From assembly GCA_039566865.1 (NCBI GenBank), contig CM076959.1, forward strand, positions 15,297,501 to 15,361,500: DNA of 64,000 nt, written 5' to 3'. The translations under genes were made by a program, and so were the position numbers. Positions 36,382 to 50,400 of the stretch are shown here, one piece after another (the stretch's first letter is position 1; every line of letters starts with the position of its first letter). The stretch is from Aurelia coerulea. Lineage: Eukaryota; Cnidaria; Scyphozoa; Semaeostomeae; Ulmaridae. The notes beneath the pieces were generated by a model. That model saw nothing but the letters and a program-made list of their open reading frames with translations, made no database searches and had not been told where the DNA came from.

Positions 36382-37700
36382 GGTGAATTATGGCTAAATT
36401 TCGGAGCGATTATAGAATAAATTCAGATGTTCGCACGTTCACATGTGTCTTCCTTATCACTTTGTTGCCAATTTTTGGTACCATCTTTATCCAGCCTCAT
36501 TCTCGTCACTGACTCTATAGTATTGTGTTATTGTGTACAGTATTGTATGCTGGTAACGAATAATTGTGGGAAATTCAAAAGCTGTTATATTTTCGCGGTC
36601 AACGGAAAGGAAAGAGTTCACTGCAGATTTATTCTTCATTTCCAAAAGACTGAGAAGTTTTCCAGGCACAGTCAATGAATTAATTACATTTCAGTGTCAC
36701 GAAGAAAGTACCAAAGCTTCATTTTACTGGGTAAGAAGGAAGCATTATGAGAATAATCTCCAAGAGAAAGCGCGAAAATGTGCTGCATGTTTTAGGCCGT
36801 TTTCTTCTTTTAGTTGTATGGGTGTTGACGAGGCCCCCAAATCGAAAATGCATTACGTTATTGCTCCAAAATGCGACACAGCACGAAACGCACAGACTAC
36901 AGAAATGTTTTTTATGTTTAAAAGGAGCAAAATTGCAGACTGACTGAAGCATCTACACGAGCATGATCTAGCCTATCTATGAATAAACTATTTGTGTTTG
37001 TTATACGATGCTGACGTTAGAGACGGAAAAGTAAAGAAGGAGAGGTCCCGTTTCAAAAATCCATTTGTGACTTATATACCGGTATATAATATAATGTTTG
37101 TTGTACAATGCTTCACAAGAAACGGTGTGTACATTTTCTGACTCACCCTGTATGTATGCATTGTATGTGTAACAATAATTCTGCACTGAATGATGTTCAG
37201 AACATTTTTCAGGCGGGGCTGTGCCCAAAAGGTTTATATAGCAATATTTTTTCCTTAAAAACAGCATAACCATTCTTGTTTCAAAAGTGCTAGCCTACGA
37301 GTAGACCAATTATCCTAAAGAATAAAGGGTTTACGAAATAGAGAGATAAAGCTTGCTACGGCTGCCCAATTAATTCTGTTAATCCTCTTTTCAAATAATG
37401 TGTGAAACCTGTCTAAACAAAGGCTACATAAATTAAGTTCTAGAAATCTGAGAACTGCAGTAGCAAGCTTTCGCTCATTAATTTGTAGAAGCTTTCTCCA
37501 GTTGGATAATGGGTTTACTTGTAGGCTACAAAAGTGCAAGCTTAAATCACTTTCATATCCACCATGCAACTTATTCTACATGTATAATAACCATATATTT
37601 TGGTAGATGAACTTAAATTGCACAGGTAGATACAAAACATCTGCTGATTGCTGTTAGCATTCCTGAACTGTGTGTTTATTCTATTTTTCATAATGTCATT
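36382..37700. other. TOP3B 5' flank
   Basis: Probably holds the TOP3B promoter and 5' UTR, but no clear TATA, CpG-rich block or second divergent gene was recognised. An open frame at 36566-36943 (+, 125 codons) has no motif. Confidence 0.35.
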
Positions 37701-39700
37701 ATTAATGATCCTTTTCTTATAGATTTGGTGTGAAATTTTACCATGGCTTCATCACTTGCAAGGACCCTTAGCAGCCCTTTCACATCTAAGAGTATGCATT
37801 GTTCACACACTTTCACAATTACATTTTCATCAATTCTTTATTCAATTTTGAAATCTAATTCTTGAACCAGGTATATATAGATAAGTGTCAAGCCTGTTTG
37901 ATCATATGGTGGTCACAGTTCAACACCACTGAGGTCTGGGCAATTCGTTAGAAAGCGCAGTTTGATGATAAAGCAGAGAATAAGGCAATTTACAACAATC
38001 AATTGTAAACTTCATTTTTTATCAATATCCCATGTTGTCATAAATATGGCATTCCAAGTTTTACGACATTCCAAGTTGAGACATAAATCAGGTGAAATAT
38101 GAATAGAAAGTTGACTTAAAAGAACATGTTAATTTGTGTACGTTTCAAAGCAAACTTGGTTCATCTTCAGCAAATCTTAATAAATGATACATGGCAATTT
38201 ATACCAAGGAAGAAACAAGATGAAAAAATGGTAAACAAGTGTGAGTTACATTTCCTACGTGTAACGGGACCTGAGACCTAAGTTTTGAGTAGATAGATTG
38301 GAAGCAAATCAAAGGAGGACCAAGGGAATAGATGACTGTTTGTTAATTCCAGGTCGATCCCGTAAAATACGGAGGCTCTTGTGAATGAAAGGTCAAACTC
38401 ATTGTTGGCTTTGGTACAAAATAGAGAAATGACATTAGATGCGGCATGCCCTGATTGGCTAAAATGTGATCCCCGAATGGTGGATGGTCTCGCTTCTTTC
38501 TACCAGCTTTCTAACAACTCCCAAGTGCTCTCTGCATCATGTAATTCAATCATGTGATGTTTTTCCATAGGTAGTACGAGGCATGGCAGCCAGGACCCTG
38601 AAACTTGTAAAAACAGATGAGCGCATGAGACTTTTAAATAATAGATGAGCCCACTGAGGTTGTAAAGAAATAATCGAAAGAGTAATTTTGTATCAGAATG
38701 CTAAACTGTACAATCATGAATTATGCACCAATGTGAACAAATTATGCTATTTTGTAGCAAAAGGGCTGACTTAGATCTAGAAATTTATTTCACTAATAGG
38801 AGGGAATATTGTCTAACAATCTTGAAAATCAGCTCTGTTGGTGGGCAACCCTCACATGAATTCTAAATCAACCATCTTGCTAAACTTTGATTTTGTGCTT
38901 CGTTTCTTCTTTCAAAGTATGGCGATGGAGATTCAGATTCATTTGACATCAATAACTTACACTTTTGAGAACCAATACAGTGGTGGATTCAGGGCAAGTG
39001 AGTGCAACTGCCCCCTTCACAATGAAAACTAAGCTTGGTGCCCCTTTTTTGGCCAGAAAAGTGCCCCCTCATCCTGACCCTAATGCACAATCTTTACCTG
39101 TTTCAATTTAAATATGGGGAAATATATAAATCAAAGGTGTTATTAAGAAGTCTTTAAAAATCATATCATTAAAAACATTCAATCATCAAGGATTCTTTTA
39201 TGTTCAAAATGAAATATTCAACCTTGAACACAAGCTATATGGTTCAGGCCTTGCATATTAACATGGTTTACTAATGTGGACAAAGCCTGTTCTGTAAGAT
39301 GATGAGCATGTAGGATTTCTACCGTACATGGGCAGATCTGCCCTTTGGTTTGATGTGCTGTCTCGATAGCAATAAAGGTCAGCAGTTCTTTTTTGGAAAA
39401 ACTTCTTTGATTACACCCACGTAGGAAGCATGTGGAAGGAAGGTTGCATTTGACCTATTAGCGCTATCCCTGCCATGTTTTATTTTGGGGTGTGTGTAGA
39501 TTACTTTAATGTAGTTCCTTAGCTCTTGCCTTGTAAATTAACTTTTTGGTATTTCAATTGCCTAGTACTTAATCATAAATTTGTACATATATGAATTGGG
39601 TGACCAAAAGAGCTTTTACAATCTGGATCATAACTGGCTATCTGAAATCAAGAGCGATTGACAAATAATTTGTTCACTGTCTGGCTGAAAGGCTCCAACA
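37700..39700. other. Unassigned intergenic stretch
   Basis: A possible isolated exon-like piece (ACCATGG context at 37740, frame MASSLARTLSSPFTSK) and an acceptor-like exon at 38572-38648 do not join in phase. A hAT-like terminus CAGTGGTGGATTCAGGG lies at 38980. No gene called. Confidence 0.35.
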
Positions 39701-39734
39701 TTTTAATAAACCTTCCACACATATGTTTTTAATA

Positions 39735-40085
39735 AGAAACTAAGGTCCGGGGCTGGCAGGCAGTTTCTTAAGGTTTTGGGCCATTTTGCTGCCAAAAGTT
39801 TCTTACGTGTTTCTTATATTTTTAATGCCAGAAGTGTCGAGCTAATTTTGTTTGGCTAAAGGAGATTACTTAGTAAGATATTAAAATAAATAAATAACAT
39901 AATTCGCACTCAAAATAATGTCCAAACAGTTGCTATAACTGCACAGTGTCAACACATTTTAAGTGCGATAGGAAAATTAAAACTGCAAAATAAAAACGTT
40001 TCTTAGCTTTTTAAATCCAGGTAGGGTTGTTTCTTAACTTTCGAAAAATTAAGCCTACTGTTTCTTACAAGTGGTTTCTTATGAA
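39735..40085. mobile_element. Dispersed GAAACTAAG/TTTCTTA repeat, copy 1
   Basis: Shares AAGAAACTAAG, GGCAGTTTCTTAA, TTTTGGGCCATTTT and TTTCGAAAAATTA with 40774-41030. A shorter relative lies at 59527-59620. Probable MITE family. Confidence 0.6.
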
Positions 40086-40381
40086 AAGAATATGTGTATT
40101 GTATTCCACTTGAGAATTCATATCAAAAGGTGTAGAATTCTTGTAAATTCTTAAGAATTCTTTCTTAATATTTTTTGAGAATTCTTGCCATGTTAATGCA
40201 AACAAGGCACATACTGTAAATACTTGATTCATTAGCAAAAGCCAGGTCTCTCTCTCTTTGTCTCTAGAATTGATGTTGCAAGTTTAGCCTCTTCAATGTA
40301 CTGTAATGTTACATTTGATGGCTCTCTGGGTGGTTGATGTAACAGTGATCATTTTGCATTGCTTTACACATGACAGTTACA

Positions 40382-41610
40382 TCATGATAAGTGTGATATT
40401 CCTAAACCGCTCATTACTTTGCTCCTCTCTATCCCAGTTATGATTTGATAAATTCTAGATGTAGTTTGAGTTGCAACTTCAACAGTGCTCTCAGTCATAA
40501 ATGACCTCCCTGTTTGCATGCCAACATCCGCTGTAGCTGTAATGTCTCTATTTTGGGCTGTAGCTGTAATGTTTCTATTTTGGGGACATATTTCTTCTGG
40601 TGGAAAGCCAGCATGTACCATGAGCTCATCTGATATGAAAGGAGTATCTGTGCAGGTTTCTTGTGGCTCTGTGCCCTACAGTGATGGAAGTGATCAGTTA
40701 AAAACATGCAGCTCATACATAAAGAAATATTACTTTGGATACAAAGCTTCAGTTAGGGGAGGGGTACACAATGAGAAACTAAGACTCAAGGCTGGTGGGC
40801 AGTTTCTTAAATTTTTGGGCCATTTTCCTACCAAAAAATTCTTTACTTGTCTCTTAATTTTGTTAGATAATGACTTTTTGGGGGCTTTTCATTTTAGTGT
40901 CTCTATTTTAACCTCGAATCTGTTACGAGTGACTGGGAAAATTAAAACTGTCAATTACAAACTTGCCTATTTTTTAAAATTCAGGTAGGGTTGTTTCTAA
41001 ATTTTCGAAAAATTAGCCGCCCTATCTATCTTATAGAGATTACGGTAGTTTAAATGGACGGATGCAGCTACAAACTCAAAATGGTTTCAAAATTCATCAT
41101 TTAAATTTTTGCCTAATTTGATTGCCCCTACCAAGCTTACTCATTTCAAAATGTATATAGGATTAAAAGTATGAAGTTGTTGGAGGTGTGTAACATACTA
41201 CCCGGCATTGATCTGTGACGATTACTGATAAGCTGGGCCCTTACCTCAAGATGGCTGTTTGGTTTTATTGGAAGACAAACTTGTTTTTCTTCAGCTATGC
41301 TATTTTCAAATATTGTTGGATATGCATCTTCTTTCAACAACTTCCTTGAGGGGAGCCCCATCACCCTGGATTTGATATCATCTTTAAACATTGAGGGCTC
41401 GAAATGCTCTTCACAGATCAGCTGGTTTCGTGAAAATGGGAAATTTGTTGTGTCATAACCTCCCTTAAGATTCCGCAGCCACTTCTCTGTCCTCTCCTTG
41501 ATAATTGCAAACTTCTCCTGGTCATGTTTGTGAAGATAAGGGTTAGGAATGACATAATACGATACTTTATTTCTGCCAGTTAAATTTTTACATCCTTTAC
41601 ACTTCGGCAT
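40382..41610 (-). CDS. THAP domain protein, two exons
   Basis: Exons 41245-41610 and 40382-40675 join in phase 0 (donor gtaagg, acceptor cactgtag) to give 219 aa. Residues 1-101 form a THAP-type C2CH zinc-dependent DNA-binding domain: C4-x2-C7, W44, C66-x2-H69 followed by F70, and the closing AYPTIF (98 = conserved proline). The second exon encodes a low-complexity tail with a 9-residue tandem (QNRNITATA/QNRDITATA) and two GMQT/ATQT motifs, ending TGA at 40382. No coiled coil or transposase domain follows, so it is a short THAP protein and no specific ortholog is assigned. THAP domains occur both in host transcription or chromatin factors and in P-element-type transposases. The start codon faces the RhoGEF gene across a shared upstream region. 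Confidence 0.85.
40774..41030. mobile_element. Dispersed GAAACTAAG/TTTCTTA repeat, copy 2
   Basis: Same family as 39735-40085; lies in the THAP gene intron. Confidence 0.6.
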
Positions 41611-42430
41611 TGCTCGTCACACGTGCAGAAACAAGTTCACTGGATGACGCTCCAGCGCTTTCTGACGTCATATCTTGCCTCTAAATCGTGGCTAGCCTCT
41701 TTATGGTATCCTGGCCAAAATGGCGGCAACCCAAAATGGCGGCAACGGAAACAGTTTGCCTAATTCAACTTTTTCGACATTGGGGAATTTCAACATTTAA
41801 TACTTTGGAAGGTAACTTTGCCTTCCCAAGAAGCAAAATACCAAGTCCATTGCTGTGAAACTCCTTTTTGCAAAGAAACGTTTTTGTGTAACTCTTTCTA
41901 TGTACAGGCTTGCCACAGTTCATTTTCCCCACTGCAAGTTTAACTAATAAGAATACAACTGTTAACATCAGGGAACGTTTTCGGTTGAAAATCTTCTTCA
42001 GCACTACTTTCTGAAAGGACAACCAAGCATTTATACCACAAGATAAACAACCTACCGGGTGTCCCAAAAAGTACTCCTGTTTAAAAAGTCACCAAAAATT
42101 GACCATCAAACCTTTCATAAAATGTTTGTTGGGGAGACGAGACACACTTCGCCCGAGCAAACCCATGCTTCCCCCGAGCAAACCCATGCTTCCCCCCGTG
42201 CAGTAAGTTAAAGCTCATGCGCAGTAGCGTTTTGGGGATGAAGCTCTGACGGGCGCATGCGCTTTAACCCACTGGACGGAGGACACGTAAGTTTCCTCGG
42301 ACAAAACAAAGCAATCTCGTCTCCCCAACAAATGTCTACTGTCTCCGTACCGTAAACGAGCCAGCCGGGCTAGCCCGCTTTTCTGAGTCCTGATTTTTGC
42401 ATTTTAGCTGCTCAAGGTGTCAGGAAATTT
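41611..42430. promoter_or_regulatory. Divergent promoter region, THAP gene / RhoGEF gene
   Basis: The space between the two start codons holds a full palindromic CRE TGACGTCA (41663-41670) and two YY1-type AAAATGGCGGC sites (41717-41727, 41733-41743), typical of TATA-less housekeeping promoters. The right half is partly transposon-derived: a MITE terminus CCGGGTGTCCCAAAAAGTAC at 42056 and a fold-back at 42120-42340 (TTGTTGGGGAGACGAGA and its reciprocal) with a 22-bp internal duplication. Confidence 0.6.
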
Positions 42431-44006
42431 ATGTCCTTGCAAGCATCTAATGCACAGAAAGTACTCACTGCAGATATCCAAGAACTCTTCAGGGTATTTT
42501 TTTTGCATTTCATCTTTGTTACCTGTATCTCTATTTGTGATACTTCAAAGGATTTTCTTGCAAAGAACTTTTTATGAATCTTAAATCTCAGATCGTTAAA
42601 GATGAAGAAACTCGAGTTCTAGAAATATCTTAGTATCTAAAATGTTAGCATTTACTATCAAAAAGAATTTATTTGTATCGTCCTTTTCCTTCAGTTTTTA
42701 GAATTTATTCGCAAGTATCCGATTATCCCAGCCCTCAAATTATACATTAACTGAGTTATTTATCATTTAGTTGGTATTTTAGTTTGTATGGTACATTTGT
42801 ATGATGTTGTGGCCTGGCCTTGACGTTAGAAGTTTCTAATTGCTTTATATTTCCAGGAAAGATCTGCAACCCGGAAGAGGAAGAAGATTGTAAATGAGAT
42901 CATCGAGAGTGAGAGATCTTATCAGAGTCATTTGCAACTACTGATATCAGTGAGTAGCTGGACTAACAAAAGTCCTAAATTGTGAATATTGGCTGCGGTC
43001 ACACTACTGTATTTTCCCGTTGTGATGTGAATTGCTGCACTTTCTTGCAATTTGTTTTTGTCGCCAGAAAGTACGGCAATATAACGGTACAATGACACCT
43101 GGTCACACAGTGATATGATGTATCATGTGACAACTACGCAAGGCTGAGAGTGGTTCATTCTCCAAAATAACGCTAGAACATAGCTCGGGACCTTGTTTTG
43201 CCCGTTGTTTTGCATCTGATTGTTTTCTTATAGAATCAGCTCTCAGGACCAAAGCGCTGTAACAACGTTATAAGTGAAAGCGAAATGCGATCACATATCA
43301 CAGCGTAGTTAACCCGTTGTTTTGAAGGTATACAACGAGGTAAAAACGTCTAATGTGACCGCAGCCATTGTTTGTAACTACAACTAATCAACTGTATATG
43401 ACTATAACCACATTAAAGTAAATGAACAAAGACATAGCAGCATAATCTAAACATAGCACAAAAGAACGGCAGGCGCCACTAATCTTCCTTTTGTTTTCAT
43501 CGATCAAGAACATCAAATACAATAGTTTATATTTTGATGGACCCAGTCCCCCTAGCTAAATTGCTTGTAACCCCGTTGATTTACTTTAAACTGACCGTTT
43601 ACATCGCTTTGTGAATTTTGAGGAGAAGTTTCCAACCATTGTCAATAGACTATTTTCCAACAATGACATTGGAAGCTGCAGTTTTCTTCTTTGAATTATC
43701 TTGTCCTTTTCTCTCTTTCAGAATTTTCTAGTGCCTATCAAAGTTGGTTGTCTTCTCTCAAAAGCTGCGATAGAAGCAATTTTTGGAAACATCGAAGGAA
43801 TCTGTTCAGTAAATCTTCAATTACTGGAACTAATGGAAACAGAAGATGTGGCCAGTGCCCTTTACAAGTTGGCCCCATATATGAAATTGTATTCTTTGTA
43901 CGCTAATAACTTCGAACTGTCTAATAAAACAATCGAGGTTTGTTTTCGTTATTAGAATTACAATTTATGTTTTTAGCTCCCTGCGCTCGCTGCAGATCTT
44001 TTTCGG

Positions 44007-44083
<77 letters not shown>

Positions 44084-44411
44084 TGTACATGCTCGGATTA
44101 GATGTTTTCCGGTTTATGCCTTGAAAGCAAGTTGCAACAAGCAACTAAAGGTTTCAAAGTCAATGTCCATCTTCTTCAGGTTTCAAGCACCTTCCTCAGT
44201 ATTCTTCCTGTTCCTAACAATGCTGTTTTTTGCACCTGTCCTACTCTCAAATTAATCCCAATTTTCTCTATCCATTTATCAAATTCTTTCGATACAGCTC
44301 CCAGTGCTCCAATAACTACAGGTATGACAATCACTTTCTTCATGCCCCACATAGTGGCTACTTCTCTTTTCAAGTCTCCATACTTTTCCATCTTTTCTCT
44401 TATTATTTCTC

Positions 44412-44467
<56 letters not shown>

Positions 44468-47400
44468 TTCTTTATAGTTGGCGTTTAAAAGTAGCTAAAT
44501 TACAGCTAACTGATGCCTACTGAAACAAACATATAATTATTATCAAAAGTACAAAGTAAAATGGTTCTAATTTGCTAGTTTAACAGTGAATGATATATGC
44601 AGATGATACACTTAAAAACTTGGTAGAATTTATAACTAGAAACTTGATGTAGAGCGGTTGGACGACAAAAAACACCAAGACATGCCCCAACACAACACAC
44701 GAGGTAGTACATAGACTGACAACCTCAGATTGCCGCATTGAATAGAATCGTTTGGTTTCAAAGTAAGACCATGTTTACACTGTGCCGGTGCAGTTTCGAT
44801 TCGTTACAGAGTTGTTACGGTTCGAGAGCGTTCTTGATCCAGAACAAAATTGCTCAATAGTACGAAGGAACAAAAGTGCTACAGATTAGCACGAACAGTT
44901 TAAACGTGAGGCTGATCCGATACACTTTACGGATCTAAAGTTGTAACTTTACAGTGTCAATGGGGTCTAAGACTCGTAACAACACAGCATCGAAATAGAG
45001 ATTACTCAAGCCACCTACGCCTGAATTCAGGTGGAGTAATCTCTCGTTCAATTCCTCCCTAATCATCCCCTCGTCGTAGCCTCGCCACGAAATCGACTTG
45101 GAGCAAGTCTGGCCTGTAAGTCACCATACACCTTTTCAGACCGTAAAAACGTTATGTACTTACGTATATTTCTACGTGAGGATAATCTTATGATTGACCG
45201 AGTGCTTTAGATCCCTTTCATGCTTTTCGCAACCAAGGGTATTTCGTAACGTCGAACTAATACCTATCTTAATCGCTCACAAAAATATGAGAAAATCACA
45301 AAAATTGTTCAGTTCATTCATTCGCTTCGTTAGAATGCGAAACTGGATTCATTCATGTCCATCCAGTACGTAAGGCTCCACCCAATACGAATTTTCAAAC
45401 CCTTGAACGTTTTTGGCGCACCCGATAAAGTTTCGAAATGTCTTTAACAGGAGCAAGAAAAGAAGAATCCAGACTTCCTGGCTTTCAAAGAATCACAAGA
45501 AAGTAAAGACGAGATGTGTGGCCTGAAACTCCGTGCACTTTTGATCACACCGATACAAAGGATACCAAGGTAAAACATGGAGATTAAAGTACAGTTTCAC
45601 ATTAGCCTATGCGTAGACACATTGCTCAACTGGGTCTACGTGTAGGCTAATTTCACATGAGATTAACGATAATTCAAAACCCGTGGTCAGAAGTTTCTTA
45701 AGAAGAAATTTTCAAAAATTTCCAAAATGAGACCGTTAATTGAAAATGTGTATTGTACATGTCTGATATTATAAAAAATATCTGCCAATATTGTTGCTTC
45801 ACTATCCAGTAGCATTACAAAAGCAGATTGCTTCTTTATTTTCTCACTCGTTAGATCTTCCACACCGTTGGAAAACTAACAATGGGCAGAGGGCTATATA
45901 TTTTTCGTGGACCTAAGATTTGGAATCAACTCGAACCTGATACTAAACAGGCACCGTCCCTTGCCACCTTTGAGAGAAGAAGAATATTAGCCATGGCGAG
46001 AATTCCTATTTTGTTAGTTATTGTGTAGTATCTATCTTTTAATTAGTAACTGTTTTGCCACGGCCCCCTGAAAAGCAGTTCTTGTGGACTGACGGGGCTA
46101 CCGTGCCTAAATAAATAAAAATGAAAATGAAATGCATGATCCCGATTTTTATTTCAGATACAAATTACTTCTTGATACTCTGCTGGAGAAAACAACACCG
46201 GATCATCCAGATTACAGAAAGCTACATGGTTTGTTTATATGTGATTTGCTTCTTTGTTGTTTGCTCTTCAAGACCTAGCGATGTACCGGATGCTTGGTAG
46301 GCCGTATAATCCGGCGCTGGATCGCTTATTTTTCAAAAACCCGGTTCCGGCCGGATTCCCGACAGCTATCCGGCCAGGTACCGGAATTTCGAGAATTTTA
46401 GAATTTAATAGAATTTGCAGAGGGTGGCAACAGCCAATAATAAAAATATGTTACCGAAATCTACAGCAGAGAAAGTCATGATAAATACTCCAGCAAGTGC
46501 AAAATAGGTAATTTTGTCCAAAATGCCAAAGTTCCCGTTATCGTCTATTTATAAAGTTAGAATCGTCCCAAGATATAGTTTAGAAAAAGCCATGTAATCT
46601 TTGTTAAAACGTAATGAAAGACAGAAGTAGTGCAATTTTCTGATTCGTCCCAAGTATTTTGGCGATGATTGTAGCTCAAATACAATTAAAGGACCCATTA
46701 GCTATGTTTTAAAAATAGGATCGTACCTGAAGCTTGCTTGATAAATTGCTGACATATTCATTTGGATATGTAACTTTACAATGTAAGATTTAGTTTATTT
46801 GGTTTACAGAATCAGGGGGTAATTAACCAATCTTATATATTTCTTATAATGTCAAACATACACTGCATTGGAGCTTGAAGACAAACAGTAAACAAATCCG
46901 TAAACTGGCACGTGTCGGGGATTATCCATTGTTCATCCGTTGTTCTCTGCAGTTTGTTTGGTGGCTTCACCCAAGCCACAAAAAAGTGACCGTTAAAAAT
47001 CCTGTTATATCCGAGCAATCGTAGAAGATATGAATGTTTGGTTTGTTCCTTAGTGAAGTACAAGGATTAATGCCCAAACAGCAACTTTCATTTTGAAAAA
47101 AATACGAAAATCCTGTGTGATATCACCTTTAGAAAAACTGCAAAAATCATCGTTTTGTTTACATTTGACGACGGAACCCCTTTAAGGATGAGATGTAGTA
47201 CTTTCCAAGGCGGTAGTAGAATGGACACCACATCTTCCTGCAAAGAGGGAGAGCATGCTAACCAAAACACCTAAATCATATTGTTTTTCATTTCAGATGC
47301 TTGCATGGAAGTTAGCAAAGTTGCTACTCATATCAATGAATGCCTTCGACTGCACGAGAACTTTAACAAGATGTTAAGCATCCAGAATAGTTTGGTTGGT

Positions 47401-50400
47401 GATGGAGCACCAAGGATCTTAGCACCAGGTCTGTATGGAAACATGTAGGAAGATGCAAATATTGGCCTAAAGCCCGCTAGTTACATACCTTTAGGCCTTG
47501 GTTTTAAACGTTCTTTGTTTCAATTTGATGTTAAAACTAGTAAACCTGTTGTTATTCTTACCTTAAAGGCTCTATTGAGCTCCCATCTCTAACATGTCCT
47601 TCCCCGTCTCAACCAAAATTTTTGATAAACCCCCTCTCTATTACCCCCCCCCCCCCCACACTTGTATCAATGCCTGAGTTTACCAAAGATTCTCAATTTA
47701 TTTAGCTAAACAAGACTGCAAGTTGATTTTGATGTTGTTTGTGGTGAAAACTGTCTCAATTTGTGTACGATTGAATGATCCAAAAAAGTATCTTTTCCCC
47801 AAATTTTAGACGCTAAAATAACCTGAACATCCCTTTCTTGACATAGTACCCCCTATCCCCCCTCAGATTTCTGTTCATAGGGAATGATTTAAAGGATAGT
47901 GCTCCTTATCTTAACTGTTTATCTCATTTTATAGGGAGAAAGTTTCTTCGAGAGGGAATGCTGTCCAAGGTTTGAGCAAATTTCTTCGTGGATTGTCTCT
48001 AAATTGCAAGATAAATGCTTTCCCCAATAGATTTTTGAGAAAGTTGTGTAGGGAGATTTCTAAGTCAAACATAGCAGAGAAAGCATAAAATTTTGTTGAT
48101 GAAACTGCAAAACGCTATTTATCTGGACATTATAGAATACTTCTTTTTTGCAAACCATGCTACTTACTTTTGATGAATTCATTTTCTGAAAATTTTTTCA
48201 AACGGTGCTGGTTGCATTGCTAGGCCAAGACCGTTCCACCGAAATGCAGTGAGTCATGTCGATCATTGGCTGCGGCCACTTCAGAGGCACGTAAGCAATA
48301 CAATTAGAAAGTTAATCACTTGCGGCACCAAGTCCACCACTGGTTGGCCGCAGTTCACGGAAGTACTAGAAATGAAATTCTAGTAACGTGGGTTTCTTGT
48401 TCCATTTGTGGTGTGCACAAAATTGCATGTTTACATATAGAACGATTTGAATGGTTCCACTTGCACCAGTAATGTATGGGAGTAGGAAAACAGCTGCCAA
48501 TTGTTGTTTTTCCCTTCAGTTAATGAAGAAAAATCTAAGTCTTTGCCACGTATCCAGGAAAAATGGTAGCCAATTCCTGCGACACGATTCATTTTCTGCA
48601 GAATCCTTAGACAGCTAAATAGAAAACAGGCCTAAAAGCTTTTTGATGTACTTTTGAATATCTCAGTATCATTCAATAAAACAGCAAAGTTTAACCATTG
48701 TGATTTGATACTGCTGAAAAGACTGCGGGGTCGATTTCGTAATCTTGTTTGGATGTGTTATTTTGGCGGCCATGCAGTATTACCAGAAATAGGAATCTAG
48801 TACTGCGAACGAATTTACTATTGTTGGGCTTGTGGGTACACAAAGAGCTTTACGTCATGACGAGTCACAAACCACAATAGGACTGCTTTCTACAGTACTG
48901 GATGAACGATGTCTGGTACCGTGGAGTACATAAAGGACTTATTCAATACTGCTCATTCAACAAGGAATAAAGCGAAGGAGGGTCAGATGGTGATATATTG
49001 GCTCTAGAGTGCTCTGCCGCTCTTCCTTCTGCTTGTTTTCTTGGTCAATTCAATTTGTTTCTAGTTTTGAAATATTAGAATATAAGACCATTAAAATAAA
49101 TTTCAAGCTTTCAAAATAAAGTGGTACTAGACTGGTACCGCTAGTACCGCTGCCAGCCGCCACTGCGCTGTTTTCCTGAGAAGGTCCCTCAACAAGACTT
49201 CAAAAGTGGCCTAGAATCGCGACCAAATTCCCCCACTATCTCCGCCTCACAGCAATGACTTGCCAAGGCTTTAGCACGTGTTTTCCTCATGAGATGATGA
49301 ATAAATCTTCCCATTAGCAAAATATATTTAGTTAGGGGGACCCAGTTCTCCTATGATGATAGCAATGCTTCCAATTTTGAGGAACTGTTGATAAAAAGTA
49401 ACTCAGTATCTGTTCACCAGAGGAATTTACAGCTGCTCCAGAGTGAAATTTATAAAACCGTAAACACCTTGAATCCGGCTTTTATGGCAGAAGTAGTTGT
49501 TAGCAAAGGTGTGCCACATAACCTTCGTGACAATAATAATCTCGTTTTGCCTAGAGCTAGGACGAATCAATATGGCATTGATACTATCAGGTTTGTTTGT
49601 CAAAGAGAAATCAAAGAGCCCCAATCGTTGGAGATTTTAAAAAGAAATATTAAGTCCATCAAAACTTTTTGACTGCAGCTGTAAACTGTGTAAAAATTTT
49701 ATATCAAATCTAGGTTTTTTGTAATTATACTTTTGTAGATATTCTGTATAGTTGGCCTTAATTAGCCGCATAAATTAGCTTAACGCTATTGTCTTTGCTA
49801 ACTTTAAATAAATTGTGTATTATTATTATATTATCATTGCTGGAGGAGGGCATGCCCGATTTCCGCCAGGTGAAATTGAAAAATCTTATTTAATATGCCC
49901 GATTTCAGACAAGATGCTCCCCAATATTATTGCTTTGGTGTCCAATAAACAGTCACCATTCCGATAGGAATCGTTTTTTATGACTCATGCGGCATCAAAT
50001 TCAGGGACGTTGTTGAAAAAAATTGGAAAAATGTAGGGATTTTTGAAAAATTGCTTGTGGCTATTACACGAGGCCCCTTTTCACGTCTGTGTGAGCAATA
50101 GATGCCTTGATTGACCTTGTCAGCCTTGTATTAAAAATTCTTCAAAATCTCTTCATATTTACGTTTTGATCCCAGATTCTGACTTAGCACTATAAATAAA
50201 AATCATTGAAACTAAGGGCGCCAAAATTAATACCTAGACTAATCTTCAGGTTTTAAATCTGTCCACGTTTTAGGCCTGGCCAGAATCTGGAGTCAATAAT
50301 TTCACACGTGGGAAGTTAAGGAAAGTCGATCGTAAAGGCGTATTACAGTAAAAACCCGCGTATGAAACCTAGTGTTAAGAACCTACAGGCTGATATTTTC

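Noticed and set aside
36566..36943. 125-codon open frame upstream of TOP3B on the plus strand
   Set aside because: No recognisable motif, no clear splice sites and cysteine/lysine-rich chance composition; overlaps the probable TOP3B promoter.
37740..38648. Possible two-exon gene (MASSLARTLSSPFTSK plus RTLKLVKTDERMRLLNNR)
   Set aside because: The only available donor leaves one base, which puts the second piece out of its best frame and into an early stop; no further exons.
41765..42067. 100-codon minus-strand frame between the THAP and RhoGEF genes
   Set aside because: It begins inside a MITE terminus and shows no motif.
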